NCBI GenBank assembly: GCA_963727765.1 | Contig: CAVSGZ010000013.1 | Location: forward strand, 310,001 to 374,000 | Direction: 5' to 3' | DNA: 64,000 nt | Source of the DNA: FEN-299 sp963727765 | GTDB taxonomy: Bacteria; Acidobacteriota; Vicinamibacteria; Vicinamibacterales; Fen-181 | Part shown: piece by piece, positions 24,518-32,877 of the stretch | How positions within the stretch are numbered: the first letter of the stretch is position 1 | How the letters are laid out: each line of letters starts with the position of its first letter | The notes under the pieces: generated by a model | Seen by the model: the letters and a program-made list of their open reading frames with translations, nothing else | What the model was told of the DNA's origin: nothing | Database searches by the model: none | Made by a program: the position numbers and the translations under genes

Positions 24518-25804
24518 ATGGTGGAACCGATCGTCATTCCGCGGTCCGAGCACGCGCTCTCGCGCCGCGATGTCGATCCCGACGCGTTGAAGGTTCTGTA
24601 TCGTCTCAAGGAGGCGGGGTTCATCGCGTACCTCGTCGGCGGCAGCGTTCGCGATCTGCTGCTGGGCCGACGACCGAAGGACTTCGACATCGGCACCTCC
24701 GCGCATCCCTATCAGGTCAAGCGGCTCTTTCGGAACTGCTGGGTGATCGGCCGGCGCTTCCGCCTGGTGCACGTCAAGTTCGGGCAGAAGATCATCGAGG
24801 TCGCGACCTTCCGTCGTCATTTTCCGCCGTCCGACGTCGTGGACGAGACGCAGCCGCACGATGGCGGTCATGCCGCCGTCGCGCCTGACGAGGCGCGCGA
24901 CAGCGCCGCGCGCGATTTGCTGATCCGCCGCGACAACACGTTCGGCACGCCGGAGGAGGACGCGTTCCGCCGCGACTTCACCGTCAACGCGCTCTTCTAC
25001 GACATCGCCACCTTCTCCATTATCGACTACGTGGGCGGCCTGCGCGATCTCCGCGAGCGCGTCATCCGCGCGATCGGCGATCCGGACGAGCGGTTTCTCG
25101 AAGACCCGGTGCGCATGCTGCGAGCCGTCGCGTTCGCCGAGCGGCTCGGCTTCACGATCGATCCGCCCGTCGTCGACGCGATTCGCCGCAACCGCGGCGA
25201 GATCGCCCGCAGCTCCCCCGCCCGGCTGATCGAGGAGTACTACAAGATCCTGCGCAGCGGCGCCAGCGCGGCGTTCTTCAGGTCGGCGGCCCGCCTGGGA
25301 CTGCTCGAGGCGGTGACGCCCGAGTTGCAGCACGAGGCGGAAGACGACGCGCTCCGGCAGTCGCTCGAACGGCTGGACGCGCATCGCCGCCGCTTCGCCG
25401 CCGTGCCGGAGAGCTTCTCGAACCCGGTGCTGCTGGGCAGCCTGCTGGTGCCGCTCGGCTTCTCGCCCGCCGACGGACACCCCTCGGTCGAGGCCGGCGC
25501 GTCGTGGCTCGGCGTGCTGCCGGTGGCGCGCCGCGACATCGAGCGGCTGGCGCAACTGCTCGCGCTGCAGCGGCGGCTGCGCGATCCCAACCTCTCCCCG
25601 CGGTCGGCGAGGGCCCTGCTCGCGCGCGGCGCGTTCGCCGACGCGGCGGCGTGGCTTGAGATTCACGGCGACGCTCCCGACGCGGTGGCCCGCTGGCGAG
25701 CGCTGATGAGCGAGCTGGCGCAGACCGGCTCGCTCCCCGAGCCGCCACCTCGCGTTCCCGCCCGCCGGCGGCGGCGGCGCCGGCGACCCGTGCCGCAGGG
25801 GTGA
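24518..25804 (+). CDS. pcnB: Polynucleotide adenylyltransferase (poly(A) polymerase)
   Basis: The 428-residue nucleotidyltransferase of the PcnB/CCA family has the catalytic head YLVGGSVRDLLLGRRPKDFD (GxS motif and Asp-x-Asp metal ligands). The PAP-specific RNCWVIGRRFRLVHVKFG, RRDFTVNALFYDI and EDPVRMLRAVAFAERLGF follow. The RRFRLVHV segment and the arginine-rich C-terminal tail (PARRRRRRRRPV) favour bacterial poly(A) polymerase, which tags RNA for decay, over the tRNA CCA enzyme. The central insertion (about residues 105-140) is longer than usual. The ATG follows an extended -10 element almost directly, so translation may be nearly leaderless. Confidence 0.87.
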   Translation: MVEPIVIPRSEHALSRRDVDPDALKVLYRLKEAGFIAYLVGGSVRDLLLGRRPKDFDIGTSAHPYQVKRLFRNCWVIGRRFRLVHVKFGQKIIEVATFRRHFPPSDVVDETQPHDGGHAAVAPDEARDSAARDLLIRRDNTFGTPEEDAFRRDFTVNALFYDIATFSIIDYVGGLRDLRERVIRAIGDPDERFLEDPVRMLRAVAFAERLGFTIDPPVVDAIRRNRGEIARSSPARLIEEYYKILRSGASAAFFRSAARLGLLEAVTPELQHEAEDDALRQSLERLDAHRRRFAAVPESFSNPVLLGSLLVPLGFSPADGHPSVEAGASWLGVLPVARRDIERLAQLLALQRRLRDPNLSPRSARALLARGAFADAAAWLEIHGDAPDAVARWRALMSELAQTGSLPEPPPRVPARRRRRRRRPVPQG

Positions 25805-25825
25805 GCGTCAGCCGTCGGCCGTTCG

Positions 25826-25852
25826 CTGCATAGTTTCTGCCCGTCCTGCATA
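25826..25852 (+). promoter_or_regulatory. CTGCATA direct repeats upstream of the argF promoter
   Basis: Two exact CTGCATA heptamers (25826-25832 and 25846-25852) are spaced 20 bp apart, on one face of the helix. They end 13 bp before the candidate -35. The placement suits an activator, but no regulator gene is linked and the motif does not match the ArgR box. Confidence 0.4.
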
Positions 25853-25865
25853 ACCTTCCGCTTGC

Positions 25866-25895
25866 TTGACCTTCCGTCGCATGCTGGGGTGTAAT
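25866..25895 (+). promoter_or_regulatory. Sigma-70-type promoter of the carbamoyl-phosphate cluster
   Basis: TTGACC (25866-25871) and TGTAAT (25890-25895) are separated by 18 bp. Transcription would start near 25902, leaving a leader of about 65 bases before the argF ATG at 25968. Confidence 0.55.
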
Positions 25896-25967
25896 CGCCG
25901 TCTGCACGATGATCGCCGGCGCGGCTGCACGTCCCGCCCGCGGCATTGACCACTGCATGGAGCACAC

Positions 25968-26885
25968 ATGATCGCCAACGACTTTCTCTCACTGCGCGAC
26001 TTCACCCCGGAACAGGTCCGTCACCTGCTCGACCTCGCGTCCGACATCAAGAAGCGGCGCGAGACCTATTCGGCCGCGCTCAGGGGCAAGACGCTGGCCC
26101 TCATCTTCGAGAAGCCGTCGCTGCGCACGCGCGTGTCGTTCGACGTCGGCATCCAGCAGCTCGGCGGGTTCTCGGTCTACCTCTCGCCGGCCGAGATCAA
26201 CCTGGGCAAGCGCGAGTCGATCCACGACGTCGCCAAGAACCTCGAGCGGATGGTGCAGGGGATCATGATCCGCACCTTCGCCCACGAGATCGTCGAGGAG
26301 ATGGCCCGCGAGGCCTCGATCCCGGTCATTAACGGCCTCACCGACTACAGCCATCCCTGCCAGGCGATGGCCGACTTCCTGACCATCCGCGAGGTGAAGG
26401 GCCGGACCGAGGGGATCAAGCTCGCCTTCATCGGCGATGGCAACAATGTCGCCCACTCGCTGATGTTCGCGGGCGCCCTGCTCGGCGCGCACGTCTCGGT
26501 CGTCACGCCGGCCGGCTACGAGCCGAAGGCGGACGCGCTCGCCTGGGCCACCGCGCAGGCCGCGAAGACGGGCGGCAGCTGCACGGTCACCAACGACCCG
26601 GTCGCGGGCGTGCGTGGCGCCGACGTCATTTACACCGACGTCTGGGCGAGCATGGGCCAGGAGACCGAGGCCGCGGCGCGCAAGAAGATCTTCCTGCCCT
26701 ACCAGGTCAACGAGACGCTGGCGGCGCACGCGAAGCCGGACTACTCCTTCCTGCACTGCCTGCCCGCCCACCGCGGCGAGGAGGTCACGACGGGTGTCAT
26801 CGACTCGCCGCACTCGGTCGTGTTCCAGGAGGCCGAGAATCGGCTGCACGCCCAGAAGGCGATCATGCTGGAACTGATGGCCTAG
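25968..26885 (+). CDS. argF: Ornithine carbamoyltransferase
   Basis: The 305-residue enzyme interconverts ornithine plus carbamoyl phosphate and citrulline. Family motifs are the carbamoyl-phosphate loop EKPSLRTRVSF (here SLRTR instead of the usual STRTR), IMIRTFAH, DYSHPCQAMADF and the ornithine-binding HCLPAHRGEE. The ATG at 25968 has GGAG at seven bases. The stop is followed after three bases by carbamate kinase, so the enzyme may run in the catabolic direction here: phosphorolysis of citrulline to give carbamoyl phosphate. Arginine synthesis cannot be excluded. It is the first gene of a five-gene plus-strand cluster. Confidence 0.95.
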   Translation: MIANDFLSLRDFTPEQVRHLLDLASDIKKRRETYSAALRGKTLALIFEKPSLRTRVSFDVGIQQLGGFSVYLSPAEINLGKRESIHDVAKNLERMVQGIMIRTFAHEIVEEMAREASIPVINGLTDYSHPCQAMADFLTIREVKGRTEGIKLAFIGDGNNVAHSLMFAGALLGAHVSVVTPAGYEPKADALAWATAQAAKTGGSCTVTNDPVAGVRGADVIYTDVWASMGQETEAAARKKIFLPYQVNETLAAHAKPDYSFLHCLPAHRGEEVTTGVIDSPHSVVFQEAENRLHAQKAIMLELMA

Positions 26886-26888
26886 CCC

Positions 26889-27830
26889 ATGGCTCCGAGC
26901 GCGCTCGTCGCAATCGGCGGCAATTCGCTCATCCGTGCCGGTGAAAAGGGCACGATCGAGGAGCAGCTTGCCAACACCCGGCGCACCGCCCACGCCATCG
27001 TCGGGCTGATCCAGGACGGGTTCAGCCTGGTGGTGACGCACGGGAACGGGCCGCAGGTTGGGGCCGCCCTGCTCAGATCCGAGCGGGCGTCGGACCAGGT
27101 CTACAGCCAGTCGCTCGACGTCTGCGATGCGACGACGCAGGGGGAGATCGGCTACCTGCTGCAGCAGTCGCTGCACAACGCGCTGGCCGCGGCCGGGCTG
27201 AAGGTGGCAGTGGTCACCGTGCTCACGCAGGTGGTCGTCGACGCCGACGACCCGGCGATGCGCCACCCCACCAAGCCGATCGGGCCCTTTTACTCGCGCG
27301 CCGACGCCGAGCAGCGATCGCGCGCCCTCGGCTGGCAGGTGGTCGAGGACGCGGCGCGCGGCTACCGCCGCGTCGTCCCGTCGCCCGAGCCGATCGAGGT
27401 GGTTGAAGAGCAGGTGATTCGGGATCTCCTGACCGAGGGCGTGCTGGTCATCGCGGCCGGCGGCGGCGGGATCCCCGTCGTGCGGACACCCGCCGGCCTC
27501 ATGGGGGTCGAGGCGGTGATCGACAAGGACCGCGTGTCGGCGGTGCTCGCCAGCCGGCTGGGCGTGGACTGCTTCATGATCTCGACCGATGCGGACCGCG
27601 TGTACGTGGACTACCGCAAGCCGACGCAGCGGCCACTCGCGCGCGTCACGGCCGCCGAGATGGCCGAATACTACGCCGCCGGCCAGTTCCCGCCCGGCAA
27701 CATGGGGCCCAAGGTCGAGTCGGCGCTCAGGTTCCTGGAGCGGGGCGGGCGCGAGGTGATCATCACGTCGTACGACCACCTGCGCGCGGCGGCGCACGGG
27801 GACGCGGGGACGCACATCGTGAACGCGTGA
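26889..27830 (+). CDS. arcC: Carbamate kinase
   Basis: The 313-residue amino-acid-kinase-fold enzyme makes ATP from carbamoyl phosphate and ADP. Signatures are ALVAIGGNSLIRAGEKG, VVTHGNGPQVG, the inserted lobe typical of carbamate kinase (PTKPIGPFYSRADAE), VIAAGGGGIPVV and AVIDKDRVSAVLASRLG. It is tightly packed between argF and pyrB. With those two enzymes it could drain carbamoyl phosphate from citrulline or carbamoyl-aspartate and yield ATP, NH3 and CO2. No arginine deiminase gene is present in the window, so the source of citrulline is open. Confidence 0.95.
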   Translation: MAPSALVAIGGNSLIRAGEKGTIEEQLANTRRTAHAIVGLIQDGFSLVVTHGNGPQVGAALLRSERASDQVYSQSLDVCDATTQGEIGYLLQQSLHNALAAAGLKVAVVTVLTQVVVDADDPAMRHPTKPIGPFYSRADAEQRSRALGWQVVEDAARGYRRVVPSPEPIEVVEEQVIRDLLTEGVLVIAAGGGGIPVVRTPAGLMGVEAVIDKDRVSAVLASRLGVDCFMISTDADRVYVDYRKPTQRPLARVTAAEMAEYYAAGQFPPGNMGPKVESALRFLERGGREVIITSYDHLRAAAHGDAGTHIVNA

Positions 27831-27840
27831 CGGGTTTCCT

Positions 27841-28749
27841 ATGAAGCTGAGCCACGTCGTCGAGTCGCAGCAGTTCACCGTGCCGCTCCTGATGGACCTG
27901 TTCGCGAGAACTCGCCAGATGGAGAAGGTGGCCGCGCGGGGCGGGACGCACGACTACCAGAACCGGATCATGGCGTCGCTGTTCTACCAGCCGTCGACGC
28001 GCACCCGGTTCTCGTTCGAGGCGGCGATGTACCGTCTCGGCGGCCGTGTGCTGTCCACCGAGCAGGCCGGCTACTTCTCCTCCGAGGTCGAGGGGGAGCA
28101 GCTCGAGGACACGATCCGGATCCTCGGCGGCTACGCCGACGTCATCGTGATTCGTCATACGCAGCCCGGCGGCGCGAAGCGCGCGGCCGAGGTGTCGAAG
28201 GTGCCGGTCATCAACGCCGGCGACGGCAACGGCGGCCAGCACCCGACGCAGGCGCTGCTCGATCTCTACACCATCTACCGCGAGCGGCCGATCGAGGGGC
28301 TGAGCATCGCCTTCATCGGCGAGCTCGACCGCGGCCGGACGGCGCGGTCGCTGGCCTACCTGCTGAGCAAGTTCGAGCGGGTGAAGATCTACTTCGTCAG
28401 CCCGCCCGAGATGCAGATGAAGCCGGACATCCTCGAGCATCTCGACGAGCACGACACCTGGTACGCCCTCGAATCGGACGCGGCCAAGGTGCTGCCGGAG
28501 GTGGACGTCGTCTACCAGACGCGCATCCGTCCCGAGCGCCTCGCCGACCGCGGCAGCCACGGACGCTACACCATCGACGCGACCGTGCTCGAAACGATGA
28601 AGAGGAACGCGCTCATTTTGCATCCGCTGCCGCGGACCGTGGAGATCGACAAGGCGGTGGACGCCGACCCGCGCGCGCTCTACTTCCGGCAGGCGAACAA
28701 CGGGTTGTTCGTCAGGATGGCGCTGCTGACGATGCTGTGGGACGAGTAG
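27841..28749 (+). CDS. pyrB: Aspartate carbamoyltransferase catalytic subunit
   Basis: The 302-residue protein has the full set of aspartate carbamoyltransferase motifs: FYQPSTRTRFSFEAAMYRLG (carbamoyl-phosphate loop), GGQHPTQALLDLYTIYRE, VVYQTRIRPER in the 240s-loop region, and ILHPLPRTVEI with the end GLFVRMALLTMLW. No regulatory subunit (pyrI) or dihydroorotase gene lies next to it, unlike usual pyrimidine operons. Instead it sits ten bases after carbamate kinase. It may therefore serve pyrimidine synthesis, or run in reverse on carbamoyl-aspartate in pyrimidine breakdown. The choice is inference from neighbours. Confidence 0.92.
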   Translation: MKLSHVVESQQFTVPLLMDLFARTRQMEKVAARGGTHDYQNRIMASLFYQPSTRTRFSFEAAMYRLGGRVLSTEQAGYFSSEVEGEQLEDTIRILGGYADVIVIRHTQPGGAKRAAEVSKVPVINAGDGNGGQHPTQALLDLYTIYRERPIEGLSIAFIGELDRGRTARSLAYLLSKFERVKIYFVSPPEMQMKPDILEHLDEHDTWYALESDAAKVLPEVDVVYQTRIRPERLADRGSHGRYTIDATVLETMKRNALILHPLPRTVEIDKAVDADPRALYFRQANNGLFVRMALLTMLWDE

Positions 28750-28759
28750 AAGCGTGGAC

Positions 28760-28839
28760 GCCTTACGGCTTACGCCTTACGACTTACGGCGGTGTCACGC
28801 GTGACCCGGCCGTGAGGCGTAGGGCGTAAGGCGTGAGCC
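28760..28839. repeat. Heptamer-array inverted repeat around TCACGCGTGA
   Basis: The left arm (28760-28790) is made of GCCTTAC, GGCTTAC, GCCTTAC, GACTTAC, GGC. The right arm (28811-28839) is CGTGAGG, CGTAGGG, CGTAAGG, CGTGAGC, C. The arms are largely complementary and flank the perfect palindrome GTCACGCGTGAC (28794-28805). The element fills the gap between pyrB and the ornithine aminotransferase gene. Confidence 0.75.
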
Positions 28840-28859
28840 GGTGAGCGAAGGAGCCAGTA

Positions 28860-30050
28860 ATGCAGACGAAAGACTACATCGAGCTCGAGAGCCAATACGG
28901 CGCTCACAACTACCACCCGCTCGACGTGGTCATCTCGCGGGCCGAGGGCGTGTGGGTGTACGACGTCGACGGCAAGCGCTATCTCGACTGCCTCGCCGCC
29001 TACTCGGCGGTGAACCAGGGGCACTGCCACCCGGCGATCATGAAAGCGATGCTGGACCAGGCGCACAAGGTCACGCTGACCTCGCGCGCGTTCCGGAACG
29101 ATCAACTCCCGCTGCTCTACAAGGAACTGCACGACCTCACCGGCTTCGACGTTGCGCTGCCGATGAACTCGGGGGCCGAGGCGGTTGAGACCGCGGTGAA
29201 AGCCGCGCGCAAGTGGGGATACAAGGTCAAGGGGATCCCCGAGGGCAAGGCCGAGATCATCGTCTGCGCCAACAACTTCCACGGCCGAACGGTCACGATC
29301 GTCAGCTTCTCGACCGACGCGCAGTATCGCGACGGCTTCGGGCCGTTCACGCCCGGCTTCAAAATCGTCCCTTACGGTGACGCCGTGGCGGTCATCGACG
29401 CCATCACGCCGAACACGTGCGCCTTCCTGGTCGAGCCGATCCAGGGCGAGGCGGGGATCGTCGTCCCGCCGGCCGGCTTCCTCCGCGAGACCTGGGAGGC
29501 GTGCCGCAACCACAACGTCCTCTTCATGGCCGACGAGATCCAGTCGGGGCTCGGCCGCACGGGCAAGCTGTTCACCTACATGCACGAGGGGATCCGGCCC
29601 GACCTGGTCATCATCGGCAAAGCGCTGTCGGGCGGCTTCTACCCGGTATCGGCCGTGCTCTCGTCGATCGAGGTGCTCGGCGTGTTCAAGCCGGGCGATC
29701 ACGGCAGCACGTTCGGCGGCAACCCGCTAGCCTGCGCCATCGCGCGCGCGTCGCTGCGGGCGCTGGTCGACGAGAAGATGATCGAGAACTCGGCGACGCT
29801 CGGGGCGTACTTCCTGGAGCGGCTGCGCGCCATCAAGAGCCCGAACGTGAAGACGGTCCGCGGCCTCGGCCTGTGGATCGGCGTCGAGATGACCGGGCCG
29901 GCCAGGCCGTACTGCGAGAAGCTCAAGGACGAGGGGATCCTCTGCAAGGAGACGCACGAGCACGTCATCCGCTTCGCCCCGCCGCTCGTCATCACGAAGG
30001 ACGAGATCGACTGGGCGGTTGAGCGGATCGGGAAGGTCGTCGGGGGGTAG
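28860..30050 (+). CDS. rocD: Ornithine aminotransferase
   Basis: The 396-residue class III PLP aminotransferase transfers the delta-amino group of ornithine to 2-oxoglutarate, giving glutamate semialdehyde/P5C. Features are the N-terminal YGAHNYHPLDVVISRAEG (ornithine aminotransferase signature), MNSGAEAVETAVKAARKW, the PLP-binding FMADEIQSGLGRTGK and the Schiff-base lysine in IIGKALSGGFYPVSAV. The ATG at 28860 follows GAAGGAG. Heptamer-array hairpins lie on both sides. With argF upstream it offers a route from citrulline via ornithine to glutamate. P5C is also the product expected from the HypD-like enzyme at 61.6 kb. Confidence 0.94.
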   Translation: MQTKDYIELESQYGAHNYHPLDVVISRAEGVWVYDVDGKRYLDCLAAYSAVNQGHCHPAIMKAMLDQAHKVTLTSRAFRNDQLPLLYKELHDLTGFDVALPMNSGAEAVETAVKAARKWGYKVKGIPEGKAEIIVCANNFHGRTVTIVSFSTDAQYRDGFGPFTPGFKIVPYGDAVAVIDAITPNTCAFLVEPIQGEAGIVVPPAGFLRETWEACRNHNVLFMADEIQSGLGRTGKLFTYMHEGIRPDLVIIGKALSGGFYPVSAVLSSIEVLGVFKPGDHGSTFGGNPLACAIARASLRALVDEKMIENSATLGAYFLERLRAIKSPNVKTVRGLGLWIGVEMTGPARPYCEKLKDEGILCKETHEHVIRFAPPLVITKDEIDWAVERIGKVVGG

Positions 30051-30160
30051 GGATCAGGGATCGGGGATCAGGGATCGGGGATCGGGGATCAGGGATCGGG
30101 GGCTACTCACGCGTGACTTGCGTGATCGTCCCTGACCCCCGATCCCTGACCCCTGATCCC
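30051..30160. repeat. Heptamer-array inverted repeat around TCACGCGTGA
   Basis: Seven uninterrupted units of GGATCAG or GGATCGG run from 30051 to 30099. The complementary arm at 30129-30160 uses CCTGACC, CCCGATC, CCTGACC and CCTGATC. Between them lies TCACGCGTGA (30107-30116), the same palindrome as in the element at 28760-28839, although the heptamers are quite different. Confidence 0.8.
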
Positions 30161-30191
30161 AGTCGTACATCACAACGTCAGTGAGGACTTC

Positions 30192-31523
30192 ATGCACCGC
30201 ACCAAGACCATCATCATGGGCGCCGCCGGGCGCGACTTCCACAACTTCAACACCGTCTACCGCGACAGCGAGCACTACGACGTCGTGGCGTTCACGGCCA
30301 CGCAGATCCCGAACATCGACGGCCGCAAGTACCCGGCGTCGCTGGCCGGGAAGCTCTACCCGAAGGGGATCCCGATCTACGACGAGAAGCAGCTCGAATC
30401 GCTCATCAGGAAGCACGCCGTCGAGGAAGTGGTGTTCGCCTACAGCGACGTGCCCTACCAGTACGTCATGAGCCGCAGCTCGCTCGTCAACGCGTGCGGC
30501 GCCCACTTCAAGCTCCTCGGCGCGCAGCCGACGATGATCAAGAGCACCAAGCCGGTCATCTCGGTGTGCGCCGTGCGGACCGGGGCGGGCAAGAGCCAGA
30601 CCAGCCGCCGCGTCGCCCACCTGCTGCAACGGCAGGGCCTGAAAGTGGCCGCGATTCGCCACCCGATGCCCTACGGCGACCTCGAGAAGCAGAAGGTGCA
30701 GCGCTACGGCAGCCTGGCCGACCTCAAGAAGCACAAGTGCACCATCGAGGAGATGGAGGAGTACGAGCCGCACATCGTCGAGGGGATCATCATCTACGCC
30801 GGCGTTGACTACGGCGCCATCCTCGAGCAGGCGCAGGCCGAGGCGGACGTCATCCTGTGGGACGGCGGCAACAACGACATGCCGTTCTACAAGCCGGACC
30901 TGGCGATTGTCGTCGCCGACCCGCTGCGCGTCGGCAATGAACTGAGCTACTACCCGGCCGAGGCCAACCTGCGGATGGCCGATGTCGTCATCATCAACAA
31001 GATCGACAGCGCCGAGCCGAAGGCGGTGGACCAGCTGCGCGCCAACATCCGCAAAGTGAACGCGAAGGCCACGATTATCGACGCCGCGTCACCCATCTTC
31101 ATCGAGCACCCGGAGAGGCTGACGGGCAAGCGGGCGCTGGTGGTCGAGGACGGGCCCACGCTCACGCACGGCGAGATGAAGATCGGCGCCGGCGTGGTGG
31201 CGGCACACAAGTACGGCGCGAGCGAGCTGGTGGACCCGCGGCCTTACACGGTCCGTTCGATCACCGAGACGTACAAGAAGTACCCGGGGATCGGAATGCT
31301 CCTGCCCGCGATGGGGTACGGCACCGAGCAGGTGAAGGACCTCGAGACGACGATCAACCGGGTGCCGTGCGACGTGGTCGTCATCGGCACACCGATCGAC
31401 CTCAACCGGATCGTCAAGATCAAGAAGCCGACCGTCCGGGTGACCTACCAGCTGCAGGAAATCGGCACGCCGGACCTGGAGCAGGTCGTCGGGGAGTTCG
31501 TGAAGAAGAACGTGAAGAAGTAG
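30192..31523 (+). CDS. Cyclic 2,3-diphosphoglycerate synthetase-like GTPase
   Basis: The 443-residue protein has an N-terminal Rossmann-like domain (KTIIMGAAGRDFHNFNTVYR) and a P-loop domain. The Walker A region is VCAVRTGAGKSQTSRRVAHL, followed by ILWDGGNNDMPFYKPDLAIV and DVVIINKIDSAEPKAV (the NKxD base-specificity motif). This is the cDPG synthetase family, whose archaeal member makes cyclic 2,3-diphosphoglycerate. Bacterial homologues are usually called GTPases and their role is unknown. Placement after argF, arcC, pyrB and rocD suggests a link to carbamoyl-phosphate or amino-acid catabolism, which is inference. It is the last gene of the cluster. Confidence 0.82.
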   Translation: MHRTKTIIMGAAGRDFHNFNTVYRDSEHYDVVAFTATQIPNIDGRKYPASLAGKLYPKGIPIYDEKQLESLIRKHAVEEVVFAYSDVPYQYVMSRSSLVNACGAHFKLLGAQPTMIKSTKPVISVCAVRTGAGKSQTSRRVAHLLQRQGLKVAAIRHPMPYGDLEKQKVQRYGSLADLKKHKCTIEEMEEYEPHIVEGIIIYAGVDYGAILEQAQAEADVILWDGGNNDMPFYKPDLAIVVADPLRVGNELSYYPAEANLRMADVVIINKIDSAEPKAVDQLRANIRKVNAKATIIDAASPIFIEHPERLTGKRALVVEDGPTLTHGEMKIGAGVVAAHKYGASELVDPRPYTVRSITETYKKYPGIGMLLPAMGYGTEQVKDLETTINRVPCDVVVIGTPIDLNRIVKIKKPTVRVTYQLQEIGTPDLEQVVGEFVKKNVKK

Positions 31524-31636
31524 CGGGCAGCTTGCCTGCCGAAGCCCCGAGGGCGAAGGCAGGCGGATCACGGTCGGAGGACGGTTGGCGGAGCAGCTGG
31601 CAGCGGATCACGGCCGTCAGCCGGCAGCCGGCGTGA

Positions 31637-32759
31637 TCAGTCTTCCGGCCTCTCCCCCGCCGGCGCCATCTTGACCAGGCGGGGCTCGAATTTCGCGACG
31701 ATGGTGACGAGGTCATGTTGCGCCGCCATGACCTCGTCGATGTCCTTGTAGGCCATCGGCACCTCGTCGAGGCCGGCCGAGATCAGCGTCACTCCCCGCT
31801 CGGCCAGCACCCGCCGCACGTCGTCCCACGTGAACTGCTTCTTCGCCTGCGTCCGGCTCATCCTCCTGCCCGCGCCGTGTGCCGCAGACCGCAGTGAAGA
31901 AGCGTCGCCCTTGCCCTGGACGACGTACCCCGGCGCGGCCATCGAGCCGGGAATGATGCCGAGCACGTCGAGGCCTGCAGGTGTGGCTCCCTTGCGGTGG
32001 ACGACGACGTCACGCTCGGAGCCGTCGGGGAGGACGTGCCGCTCTCGCCAGGCGAAGTTGTGGTGGTTCTCGATGTCGAGGACGACCGACGCGCCCAGCG
32101 CGCGGACGACGTGGCGGTGGATCAACTCGTGGTTGGCGGCGGCGTAGCGGCCCATCAACTCCATCGCCGCCCAGGTACTCCTGCCCTTCGTGCGTGGAGA
32201 GGTCGAGCCAGGCGAGGTGCGCCAGCTCCTGCGGCAGTGTCGGGTGCACGCGCCGCGCCAGGCGGCTGAAGTGATCCGCTACTTTCGCGCCGGTGCCGCG
32301 GCTGCCCGAGTGGCTGAGCAGCGCGAGGTAGTCGCCGGGCTCCAGGCGACCGATCCGCTGCTGGACGGTGAGCAGGCCGAACTCCACGAAGTGATTACCG
32401 CTCCCGCTCGTGCCGAGCTGGGCCCACGCCTTGTCCTTGAGGCGCGCCGTCATCTCGCTGATCGACCAGTCGGCGTCCATCACGTCGTGGGCGCGCCGCT
32501 GGCGAAATTCGGCGCCGACGCCGAATCGCGTCTCCTGTTCAATGGCGCGCCTCAGATCAACCTGCGCGGTCGTCAGCGCCGAGGCCGGCAGGTCCAGGAC
32601 GCTCATCGTCATCCGGCACGCAATGTCGACGCCGACGGCGTAGGGCACCACCGCGTTGTCAGTGGCGAGGACGCCGCCAATCGGAAGCCCGTATCCCTGA
32701 TGCGCGTCGGGCATCAGGGCGCCGGCGACGGCAACCGGCAGGCGGCAGGCGTTGAACAT
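31637..32759 (-). CDS. rtcB: RtcB-family RNA ligase, frameshift near 32175-32178
   Basis: The two frames together give an RtcB-type 3'-phosphate RNA ligase, which seals RNA in repair or tRNA splicing with Mn(II) and GTP. Frame one has PDAHQGYGLPIGGVLAT, GVDIACRM (with the metal-binding cysteine) and GTSGSGNHFVEFG. Frame two has AANHELIHRHVV, ENHHNFAWRE, HRKGATPAG (with the guanylylated histidine) and IPGSMAAPGYVVQG. One extra base in GAG-TAC-C-TGG splits them, and the span is one base over a multiple of three. Family-like residues (PVPYRIFGEAPEPTALRQM) continue upstream of the ATG at 32759 to about 32815, but no ATG, GTG or TTG precedes them before a stop. The true start is therefore lost or non-standard. 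Confidence 0.85.
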
Positions 32760-32877
32760 CTGCCGGAGCGCGGTGGGTTCGGGCGCTTCGCCAAAGATGC
32801 GGTACGGGACGGGCGTCGCCCGTGGCTGCTCCGCCTCGGACCGGGTCGCGGTGGGACGGGGTTTGCGGGACAGCTGC

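Noticed and set aside
28760..30160. CRISPR array
   Set aside because: The repeats are seven bases long without spacers and form inverted arms; no cas genes are nearby.
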